Shown here: positions 33,391 through 40,176 of the stretch, piece after piece
Layout of the letters: each line of letters begins with the position of its first letter
How positions within the stretch are numbered: position 1 is the stretch's first letter
Source of the DNA: Bacteroidota bacterium
Lineage (GTDB): Bacteria; Bacteroidota; Ignavibacteria; Ignavibacteriales; Ignavibacteriaceae
Assembly (NCBI GenBank): GCA_021815365.1
Contig: JAKAGZ010000024.1
Span: forward strand, 1 to 43,277
Reading direction: 5' to 3'
Length of the DNA stretch: 43,277 bases
Program-made: the position numbers and the translations under genes
The notes under the pieces: model-generated
The model's input: only the letters and a program-made list of their open reading frames with translations
Told to the model about the DNA's origin: nothing
Databases searched by the model: none

Positions 33391-36003
33391 TTATTTTTTC
33401 ATTGTTATAGAAATTACCTGATCAACAAAATGGTTTTTATTTGCATTATTAATTTTGATATTTAAAATATTACCCGAAAGCACAGCACCTGTAATATCAT
33501 TTATCAACTCCGGATTCATTACCCCCAGCCTGTAACTTCTCCCGCTGATCCCTTCAATATGAATTTTTAATTCATCGCCGTTCAATTCCTGCGAGGTAAC
33601 TTTCAGAGTGTGGTTGGTTTCTCCGGGTGATATTTTCTCTTTCAGAAAATAAATCTCTGGTACAGGTTTGTAAGCAATAATAAGTTCATCCTTTTTATCC
33701 AAAGTAAATTCTGTTTTAGCCAGGTATTCCTGAGAAAGCTTTTCTATCCTTGTTTCAATTTTTCTTCCGTTCAACACAGATGAAATTATTTCTGTGCCTA
33801 ATCCAAGCGAAGGTGAAAAATCAATTTTAATTTTGTCGTTCCCTGTTTTATCAACATTTAATTTCAGCTTTCCATTTTCTTTTGTTAAGTGCAGAGCGAC
33901 AATACTTCCTCCGGCTTTGATATTTTCAATTGTTACTCTCTTCCAATCCGCAGGCAGGTTTGGAGAAAAATAAATTGTTTTATCAGGTACATCAACTTTT
34001 AACCCGAGCAGTCCGCGCACAAATGGCTCCATAAATCCCGTTGCAGAAAATCCCTGGTCGTGATAAGCTTCGCCAAGTTTCTGATTTATTTTTCCTGAAA
34101 AAACTTCAGGAACGACTCCGGCTGCATTGTCAAAAAAGTGATCAGCAGCAGATTCAACAGTTTTATATCCGGCTAAATTGAAATGATAATTATACTGAGC
34201 AGTTCCAAAGAATGAAGCAATAAAGGGCCAGACAGCGCCGTAGTTATAATTTACCGGATCAAATATTTCCGATTTATCAGAAAGAGAACGTATCCCCCAA
34301 TCAGTGGAAAGATCAGAATTGTTCAGGAACGGCAGGCTCTTTTCCGAATGTTCATCATTCAAAACTCTGAAAGCCATTCCAATAGTAGCCCAGGGAGTTT
34401 TTTCTTTTATCTGTCTGCCTGTTTCTGTTGCGCCGTAAGAATATAAATTCATCTCCGGTATCCAGAATTTTTCATCGAGAGATTTTAATGCTTTTTGTAA
34501 CTCTTGTTCAGCTTCTGATTTTAATTTTGTATCACCAACAGCATCAGACATTCTAATCACCGCCTCTATCGCTTTTGTCCATATTGCAGAAGTGTACATA
34601 TCGGCGTAGATGTGAACATACTTACCAAACTCAAGCGCGCCAAGTCCTGCACCTTTCAAATCCATAAGCCCGTCATTATCGCTGTCTTTTCCAACGCACC
34701 ACTCATAAGCCTGTTTAATTGATTTCCAGCTTTGCCTGACAAAATCTATATCGCCGCTCTGCAGATAATAATCGCCCATCGCAACGAGATACCATGGAGT
34801 TGTATCAGCGTGATTGTACCCGTAATGATAATCATTCCACCAGTCTATCAGTCCTTCGCTTTGTGAAAGCTCGTGAGCCATTTTACCAATATTATTATTT
34901 ATTTCTTTAGGAGATTTTTTCCTGATTGGAAAATTATCCTCCCTCTGCCATTTTTGTGTGAACGTAAGAGCGTCTTTCACAGTCTGGAAATCCTGGAAGC
35001 TGTTGAAAGCAAGACTGTTTATAAATGCATCGCCGCCGAAAAACCATGCAAAACCGGGACGACCACCGGCGCCGGACATACCATAGCCGGCGACCAATCC
35101 CTCTCCAAGATTCGGATTTTTTACGAGTAAATTATGAAGAGCTGCTTTTCCCCATTCGTAAGCAAGATTAAATTTCTTGTTTGGTGTTTCGACCTTTATA
35201 GTGTTATTAGATAAAGCCTGGTAACAATCATAATTCTGATCGTAAAATTTTTCGGCATCCATCCATAAATTTTTATAAAGAGTTTTTACTGAATCAAATT
35301 TCATTTTATCGCCGCCGGCAATTACGATCGGAATATATTTATCATCTGTCTCGCCGGGTTTAATATTAATTCTGAATTGAATCGGGTTATCTGCGAACAT
35401 GTGTGCGGGAGGAGCAGTCATTTGATTTCCTGCGGGAGAGCCGCATAGAAAAACTGCTCTGCCCTGGGATTCAGAAATAACATAAGCTTTCTGATCATTA
35501 TCCCAGTAGCTGTACTGTCCGCCGATCCCCGCGGGCCACTGCGGCTGAAGCACAGGAAGAAATCCCGGTACGATGCTCAACGGCTCTGTTGTGAAAACAT
35601 CCAGCAAAATAATTACGCCCGGCTCATCAACAGGAATAAAAATTATTTCTTTCACTTTGAACGATTCATAAGTAAAAGTAATTGTCGTTACTTCCGGAGT
35701 TACAGAGATCGTCCTTAAAATATCTTTTGAAAGAATAGGCGAAGTTGATGAACCGAGGAAAAACTGCAGATCAAAATTTCTTAAAACTTTCCACGGCCAG
35801 ACCCACATTTCGAACGAGCCGTTTTCGTACCCCATCAACGCAGCTTTTCTGCCAATTTTATCAAAGTACTGGTTCGGCTGTGCAAGCCTGGTTATTTCGA
35901 AAGCATTTTCTTTTAACTCAAATTGAGGGATGAGTCCGGTTTGTGCTGACAAATTAATAATAAATAAAAATATTACTGACAATAATATTGCTGATGATTT
36001 CAT
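33391..36003 (-). CDS. Secreted (alpha/alpha)6-barrel glycosidase, debranching-enzyme-like
   Basis: The 870-aa protein has a signal peptide (1-21, INLSAQ), a beta-sandwich N-domain, and an (alpha/alpha)6 barrel of the amylo-alpha-1,6-glucosidase / GDE_C type: VAGYGMSGAGGRPGFAWFFG then GDAFINSLAF, HADTTPWYLVAMGDYYLQSG, DSDNDGLMDLKGAGLGALE and YNYGAVWPFIASF. Paralogue of the 1032-aa protein at 40177, sharing the VAGY...GRPG loop and a similar C-terminal beta domain. It should cleave glucose- or mannose-type linkages outside the cytoplasm; specificity unknown. The upstream region is a duplicated fragment of the neighbouring glycosidase gene, so its own promoter region has been rebuilt. Confidence 0.8.
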   Translation of the reverse strand: MKSSAILLSVIFLFIINLSAQTGLIPQFELKENAFEITRLAQPNQYFDKIGRKAALMGYENGSFEMWVWPWKVLRNFDLQFFLGSSTSPILSKDILRTISVTPEVTTITFTYESFKVKEIIFIPVDEPGVIILLDVFTTEPLSIVPGFLPVLQPQWPAGIGGQYSYWDNDQKAYVISESQGRAVFLCGSPAGNQMTAPPAHMFADNPIQFRINIKPGETDDKYIPIVIAGGDKMKFDSVKTLYKNLWMDAEKFYDQNYDCYQALSNNTIKVETPNKKFNLAYEWGKAALHNLLVKNPNLGEGLVAGYGMSGAGGRPGFAWFFGGDAFINSLAFNSFQDFQTVKDALTFTQKWQREDNFPIRKKSPKEINNNIGKMAHELSQSEGLIDWWNDYHYGYNHADTTPWYLVAMGDYYLQSGDIDFVRQSWKSIKQAYEWCVGKDSDNDGLMDLKGAGLGALEFGKYVHIYADMYTSAIWTKAIEAVIRMSDAVGDTKLKSEAEQELQKALKSLDEKFWIPEMNLYSYGATETGRQIKEKTPWATIGMAFRVLNDEHSEKSLPFLNNSDLSTDWGIRSLSDKSEIFDPVNYNYGAVWPFIASFFGTAQYNYHFNLAGYKTVESAADHFFDNAAGVVPEVFSGKINQKLGEAYHDQGFSATGFMEPFVRGLLGLKVDVPDKTIYFSPNLPADWKRVTIENIKAGGSIVALHLTKENGKLKLNVDKTGNDKIKIDFSPSLGLGTEIISSVLNGRKIETRIEKLSQEYLAKTEFTLDKKDELIIAYKPVPEIYFLKEKISPGETNHTLKVTSQELNGDELKIHIEGISGRSYRLGVMNPELINDITGAVLSGNILNIKINNANKNHFVDQVISITMKK

Positions 36004-36028
36004 TTACGTTCCAATTATTATTTTTTAC

Positions 36029-36163
36029 AATTGTTTATAATCAATCAACATCCTTGCAATAATCCCGGCCCGCCCGGATGTAGGTTTTGTTCCATCCTGC
36101 CTGCAGGTCATCTGCGCTGTAAAATTTCCACAACCAGTGATTTGTTCTTAACTGGTTATCTAC
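36029..36163 (-). pseudogene. Third copy of the GH63-like gene 3' end (shortest, decayed)
   Basis: About 135 bases match the last 45 codons of the gene at 38013-40163 and of the copy at 36729, but with a 4-base insertion (36068 region) and several missense changes. It ends in its own stop after LIDYKQL, just upstream of the 870-aa glycosidase gene. Confidence 0.85.
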
Positions 36164-36169
36164 TTAGAA

Positions 36170-36457
36170 CTAACTTTTATGCCAATAACCCGGCTTCCTG
36201 TGCTGGTGAGCAACTGCCGCGATTATGATTTTATTCTCAGTATGGTAATAAATGATATTATAAGGGAAAGCATTTAATACAGCTTTACGAGTGTGTTTTG
36301 AATAATTTGAAAAAACGTCAGGATAATTTTTAATTATTGATATCGTTCTGTCAACTTCAGAAATAAATTTTCCCCCTAGTCCTTTTAATTGAAGATCATA
36401 ATATTTAACAGCATCTAAATATTCATTGTAGGCAGGTTCAAGAAATTCAATTTTCAT
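36170..36457 (-). CDS. RelE/ParE-family toxin
   Basis: The 95-aa protein is a type II toxin of the RelE/ParE superfamily: EFLEPAYNEYLDAVKYYD (N-terminal helical hairpin), GGKFISEVDRTI, YPDVFSNYSKHTRKAVLNAF and PYNIIYYHTENKIIIAAVAH, then the H-x-x-RKPGYW end typical of the ParE branch. Members act as mRNA interferases or gyrase poisons; this one looks more like ParE. Its ATG overlaps the antitoxin stop by 4 bases, so the pair is coupled. It lies between two partial copies of a glycosidase gene end. Confidence 0.85.
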   Translation of the reverse strand: MKIEFLEPAYNEYLDAVKYYDLQLKGLGGKFISEVDRTISIIKNYPDVFSNYSKHTRKAVLNAFPYNIIYYHTENKIIIAAVAHQHRKPGYWHKS

Positions 36458-36657
36458 TTTTTTAAGTTTTTATCGTAAGGTATACTTTTAATTTCACCTG
36501 CCCGATATGCTTCAAATCTCCTCTCTACTTCTTCCTTCCAGTATTTATCAATTTCTCTGTCAGGTTCACTCAGACTTTGTGATAACAGTTCAATGAGGTA
36601 AAGCCTTTCTGACGGACTCAAATTTAAAGCGTCTTTAATAATACTATTAGAATTCAT
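36454..36657 (-). CDS. Addiction-module antitoxin (Unstab_antitox type)
   Basis: The 67-aa protein matches the short antitoxin family paired with RelE/ParE toxins: ALNLSPSERLYLIELLSQSL then PDREIDKYWKEEVERRFEAY and a GEIKSIPYD tail. The helical N-terminus and extended C-terminal toxin-wrapping segment are typical. AAGGG precedes the ATG. It is the first gene of the pair and overlaps the toxin by 4 bases; autorepression by the complex is usual in the family. Confidence 0.85.
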   Translation of the reverse strand: MNSNSIIKDALNLSPSERLYLIELLSQSLSEPDREIDKYWKEEVERRFEAYRAGEIKSIPYDKNLKK

Positions 36658-36685
36658 TTTATACCCTTAAAATTTTTATGAGTCA

Positions 36686-36714
36686 ATAATAGAAAAGGTG
36701 GGCTATAAATTCAA
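36686..36714 (-). promoter_or_regulatory. Candidate sigma70-type promoter of the RelE/ParE module
   Basis: On the minus strand TTGAAT (36714-36709), a 17-base spacer and TATTAT (36691-36686) lie 29 bases before the antitoxin start. Spacing is ideal and both boxes are close to consensus. Confidence 0.5.
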
Positions 36715-36728
36715 GTCTGGTAATACAG

Positions 36729-36999
36729 CTATTGTAACTCGTTATAATCAATCAACATCCTTGCAATAATTCCAGCCCAGATGTACGTTCTATTCCATCC
36801 CGCCTGCAAATCATCAGCGCTGTAAAATTCCCAGAACCAGTGGTTTGTTCTTAACTGGTAATCTACATTTTTTAAAACTTTTTTCACTAATTCTTTTGCT
36901 CCTTTTTTATAACCGTAGTCAATCAGTCCGCGGAAAATTAAATACTGCCATTGTGTCCACACAGGTCCGTTCCAGTAACCGATTGGATTGTAATAATTG
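36729..36999 (-). pseudogene. Second copy of the GH63-like gene 3' end
   Basis: About 271 bases match the 3' end of the gene at 38013-40163 at roughly 93 percent, including 82 bases with no difference. It encodes YYNPIGYWNGPVWTQWQYL through LIDYNELQ and its own stop, without any start or N-terminal 85 percent. Differences are mostly synonymous or conservative, as between paralogues, so it may be what is left of a tandem gene copy. The upstream break is near 36999. Confidence 0.88.
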
Positions 37000-37055
37000 C
37001 CCCGTTAAGATATCATCAATTCAAAATAGGTGTTTTTTTGTCAAGTCGGCAGAGG

Positions 37056-37149
37056 AAATTTATGACTGTTCATATTTTTTCAAAACGTGCTTTTAATATT
37101 TGAGCAGTTCTTCGGTTTGTTCCGGCGATAATTGCTTTTTGTCGCTATT
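37056..37149 (-). pseudogene. DUF4256 N-terminal remnant
   Basis: Reading the minus strand from 37149: NSDKKQLSPEQTEELLK, then with a one-base shift ILKARFEK, then with another shift MNSHK. Joined, this matches the conserved start of DUF4256 proteins (LSPEQREELLKxLKARFExNMxRH). The rest of the gene is missing. It lies upstream of the second glycosidase gene fragment. Confidence 0.5.
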
Positions 37150-37200
37150 TATATTTTACATACCTTTAATTATCTCTGTTGAATAGGGTGTTGTTCCCTT

Positions 37201-37234
37201 TTAAAAATACTTCATTTAATCCTGCTTTTCAAAA
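37201..37234 (+). repeat. Direct repeat flanking the VapBC module, left copy
   Basis: Shares AATACTTCATTTAATCCTG and near-identical flanks with 37856-37889, about 655 bases away; the two enclose vapB and vapC. Confidence 0.7.
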
Positions 37235-37244
37235 TTGTAATACA

Positions 37245-37628
37245 CTACCAAATTGTACTTACCTGATATTTCATTATGTTTTCATCTTTGGTAGCCATTA
37301 CTAAATTATTTGCTTTACATTGTGCAATTAAAATCCTATCAAAGGGATCTCGGTGTATAAATTCCAGAGTTGATACAATTATTGTATCCTCAAAAGATAT
37401 TGGTAGAATATCAAACCCATTTTCTTCAATCAGTTCCAAAAAAAGCTTGAATCCTTTTGCGAATCTAAATTTATCGAGACTGATTTTAATGGCTATTTCC
37501 CAGATGGAAGCAATACTGACAAATTTTATATTATTTTGATCCTCAATAATTTCTTTTACCTTTTGAGATAGAGTAGAATCCCCATTTAAAAACCAAATAA
37601 GCACGTGCGTATCGAGTAATATATCCAT
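37245..37628 (-). CDS. vapC: PIN-domain ribonuclease toxin (VapC type)
   Basis: The 127-aa protein has the PIN acidic residues: first Asp in ILLDTHVLIWFL (Asp6), Glu in SIASIWEIAIKISL, then HRDPFDRILIAQC and ATKDENI. Members are Mg-dependent RNases that cut tRNA or rRNA. Its start codon shares one base with the antitoxin stop. The HRDPFDR variant and the DUF2281 partner place it in a common VapC subgroup of FCB bacteria and cyanobacteria. Complete and probably functional. Confidence 0.9.
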   Translation of the reverse strand: MDILLDTHVLIWFLNGDSTLSQKVKEIIEDQNNIKFVSIASIWEIAIKISLDKFRFAKGFKLFLELIEENGFDILPISFEDTIIVSTLEFIHRDPFDRILIAQCKANNLVMATKDENIMKYQVSTIW

Positions 37629-37831
37629 TACATATATTCTTTGAAATCATCTAATGGTTTATCAAAATCAGGCGACGTATAAATTTGCCCTTTTGCACAT
37701 CCAAACTTTGGTTTCTTTTTCCCAATTTGCTGTTTTCTTTTATTTAACAGAAAATCAATGAAATCGTTTACCTGGGATTTCAGATCAGAAGGCAGATGAT
37801 TTAGCTTTTTATATAATTGTATATATTCCAT
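37628..37831 (-). CDS. vapB: DUF2281 antitoxin (VapB type)
   Basis: The 67-aa protein shows the DUF2281 pattern: LYKKLNHLPSDLKSQVNDFI then DFLLNKRKQ (helices) and a KPKFGCAKGQIYTSPDFD segment ending DDFKEYM, the toxin-binding tail. Its stop overlaps the vapC start by one base. A tandem 10-base repeat lies just upstream and could be its operator. The family typically neutralises a PIN toxin and autoregulates. Confidence 0.87.
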   Translation of the reverse strand: MEYIQLYKKLNHLPSDLKSQVNDFIDFLLNKRKQQIGKKKPKFGCAKGQIYTSPDFDKPLDDFKEYM

Positions 37832-37839
37832 ATAGATAT

Positions 37840-37860
37840 ATTAGTTTAAGATTAGTTTAA
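37840..37860 (-). promoter_or_regulatory. Candidate VapB operator, tandem 10-base repeat
   Basis: TTAAACTAAT occurs twice with one base between (11-base period, one helical turn), ending 9 bases before the vapB ATG. Such repeats at toxin-antitoxin starts often bind the antitoxin complex; binding here is inferred. Confidence 0.45.
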
Positions 37861-37889
37861 AATACTTCATTTAATCCTGTTTATCAAAT
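37856..37889 (+). repeat. Direct repeat flanking the VapBC module, right copy
   Basis: Partner of 37201-37234; overlaps the tandem repeat in front of vapB. Confidence 0.7.
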
Positions 37890-38012
37890 AATCTTCTATT
37901 GAACATTGGCATCATTTAACAAGTAACAAGGAAAGCAAAATAACAACCTTTTTTAATTTAAGAAATAAATTTTTTTGTCAAGACAGCAGCAAAAATTTTA
38001 ATGACTTTCTTC

Positions 38013-40163
38013 TCATGGCTCAGGCAATATTTTATCATAATCAATCAGCATCTTTGCGATAATCCCCGCCCAGATGTAGGTTTTGTTCCATCCAGCCTGC
38101 AGATCATCCGAGCTGTAAAATTCCCAGAACCAGTGGTTTGTTCTTAACTGGTAATCTACATTTTTTAAAACTTTTTTCACTAATTCTTTTGCTTCTTTTT
38201 TATAGCCGTAGTCAATCAGTCCGCGGAAAACCAGATACTGCCATTGTGTCCACACAGGTCCGTTCCAGTAACCGATCGGATTGTAATAACTGTCATCGGC
38301 TGAAAGAGACGGAACACCGAACCTTCGCCAGAATTCTTTTTTGTTTGTTAAATGTTTTATCAATTCCTTTGCCTGATCCTTATTTGCGACTCCCGCCCAC
38401 AACGCAAGAAATGCAATTATTTCTTTTCTCTTTAAATCATTTTTCTTTTTGAAAGTGAAAGAATGGTTGTCTTTATTAATGTTATAATAAAATTTCGTTT
38501 CGGGATCCCACATATATTTATTTATCAGAGCAGTTCTTTTTTCATAATTTTTTTTGAACGATTTTGCTTCATCCGTCAGACCGAGTTCATTCGCCATCTT
38601 TTCGAGAGATTTTGCTTCCTTAACCAGCATTAAATTTAAATCAACAGCATCGAAGTTCGATGGGTCGCCGACTTTATCCCAGACAGCTACAAGCCCGTCG
38701 CGCACACACTCAAGCACCCCGTTCCCTCCCCATTCACAAAGTCCATCATTATTTGAATCCCGGTTCTTCATAAAATACTCAAATAATTTTCTACCTGATT
38801 TGTACGCATCTTCCAGAAATTTTTTACCTGCCTGTCCAGCCCGCTCCGCCGATGCAGAAGTGAGGCGAGCAGGCAGGTCTTTCGTCAATTTATAAATTTC
38901 CCAATTCTCCCAGTTAAACCATGGAGCTGAAGTTGTGAGCTGACCATTTTCGGGAATCGTTTCATTCAGGTAGGGACCTGTCCGGTAATTTATGTAGCCA
39001 TCAGGATGCTGTCTTTCCATAAAAACTCTCTGAGAGTTCATTGCACCCTGCGGATCCATATAAACATAAGCAAGCATTGAGAGACTTTCGTGAAAAACCT
39101 GTCCGCCGTATCCCCATCCCCATCGTGGCTCGCGTGAAAAAACATAATAATTGTAGCTGCATTTGCCTTCCGGCGGCAGCATACATTGCCGCAGCAGTGA
39201 AAAAGCATTCCAGTAAAGAGCGTTGTAACCTTTTTCTTTAAAGTCTATACGAGGAATTTGGCTGTAGCCCTCTTCATCTTCCCTTACAAATTCTTCTGAA
39301 TTTTTGGTCATTAGTAACTGGCAATTGGTAATTAGTGAGGTTAAATCTTTTTCAGCTTCGTTGATTCCCCTTATAATTTTTAATGTTACTGAACTGCCTG
39401 CGGGAACAGATAAACTCTTTTGAAGAGAAATTATTTTTGCATATCTGTAATCAGCAGGATTTTTCAGGCTATCATTTTTAAGATCGTTAAGAAAAACTTT
39501 GTCGGAAGTATCTTTCACAGAATTAAAAAAATTATATGCACCGTGTCCGTCAGGTTTAAGGTTCATCAATAAAACATCCGTAATATCTTCCTGGAAAGGA
39601 ATATTGTGATCTTTCATCCACCTGTCAGGAAATTCTTTGTGATTAAATTGCATACCGTCATCAAGTGTTCTTAAATCAGAAAAGCTCTCGTTGATATTCT
39701 GAATGAAAGGATAAACGTTGACATCTAGTTCAAAAGGAGATTCATTTATTATTTTCATTTCACTAACAGCAATGCGCGAGCTGTAAACCAAAAAAGTATT
39801 TTCGATTTTTAAATCCTTAAAGGGGTAATAATAAAATTTAACAAGATCACTGTATGAAGCTGTTATGACCGGTCGTTTATAGAATTGAGAAAGTTTGTAT
39901 TTGATAATCCCGTTTAATTTAAATGCAGTCCCGAGTTCTCCAGCCTGAGCCGATCTAAAGCACATCCCTTTTTCAGGATCGTACCAGACGAACTGGTAAC
40001 CTTCGTTTACTTTATATTCTGATCTGTTCAGTGCGGCGGCGTACGTAGTGTAAATAGGATCGTTTTGTGTTACATTAAGATTGGAGAGATAATTTTGTGA
40101 AAAAGAATTGAAGAAAATAATTAAAACTAAAATTGCTGTACGATTTATACTTTTAAAATGCAT
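38013..40163 (-). CDS. Secreted GH63-like (alpha/alpha)6 glycosidase
   Basis: The 716-aa protein has a signal peptide (about 1-22, FFNSFSQ), an N-terminal beta-sandwich domain (residues 30-270), and an (alpha/alpha)6 barrel of the GH63/mannosylglycerate hydrolase-like clan: EPRWGWGYGGQVFHESLSML, KNRDSNNDGLCEWGG, DAVDLNLMLVKEAKSL, PIGYWNGPVWTQWQYLVFRG (the family hallmark) and WEFYSSDDLQAGWN. It likely trims glucose- or mannose-linked oligosaccharides outside the cytoplasm. A 51-nt palindromic repeat encodes residues about 429-446. Its last 90 codons are copied twice downstream. It begins 13 bases after the 1032-aa glycosidase stop, so the two are in one operon. Confidence 0.83.
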   Translation of the reverse strand: MHFKSINRTAILVLIIFFNSFSQNYLSNLNVTQNDPIYTTYAAALNRSEYKVNEGYQFVWYDPEKGMCFRSAQAGELGTAFKLNGIIKYKLSQFYKRPVITASYSDLVKFYYYPFKDLKIENTFLVYSSRIAVSEMKIINESPFELDVNVYPFIQNINESFSDLRTLDDGMQFNHKEFPDRWMKDHNIPFQEDITDVLLMNLKPDGHGAYNFFNSVKDTSDKVFLNDLKNDSLKNPADYRYAKIISLQKSLSVPAGSSVTLKIIRGINEAEKDLTSLITNCQLLMTKNSEEFVREDEEGYSQIPRIDFKEKGYNALYWNAFSLLRQCMLPPEGKCSYNYYVFSREPRWGWGYGGQVFHESLSMLAYVYMDPQGAMNSQRVFMERQHPDGYINYRTGPYLNETIPENGQLTTSAPWFNWENWEIYKLTKDLPARLTSASAERAGQAGKKFLEDAYKSGRKLFEYFMKNRDSNNDGLCEWGGNGVLECVRDGLVAVWDKVGDPSNFDAVDLNLMLVKEAKSLEKMANELGLTDEAKSFKKNYEKRTALINKYMWDPETKFYYNINKDNHSFTFKKKNDLKRKEIIAFLALWAGVANKDQAKELIKHLTNKKEFWRRFGVPSLSADDSYYNPIGYWNGPVWTQWQYLVFRGLIDYGYKKEAKELVKKVLKNVDYQLRTNHWFWEFYSSDDLQAGWNKTYIWAGIIAKMLIDYDKILPEP
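38828..38878 (-). repeat. In-frame 51-nt palindromic repeat, copy C
   Basis: Exactly 17 codons inside the GH63-like gene, giving LPARLTSASAERAGQAG between YKLTKD and KKFLEDAYK. Outer arms ACCTGCCTG (38826) and CAGGCAGGT (ending 38878) are perfect inverted repeats; an inner CGCC/GGCG stem follows. The ends and frame (D-L-x-A-R start, A-G end) match copies A and B in the alpha-mannosidase gene, while the middle differs. Confidence 0.8.
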
Positions 40164-40176
40164 TTTAATAACACAA

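Noticed and set aside
37953-37981. TTGACA with weak -10 on the minus strand upstream of vapB
   Set aside because: The -10 match is poor at 17-base spacing and the distance to vapB is about 120 bases; kept only as part of the repeated flank.
38554-38895. 113-aa serine-rich open frame on the + strand
   Set aside because: Shadow of the GH63-like gene; its stop-free length is helped by the GC-rich palindrome C.
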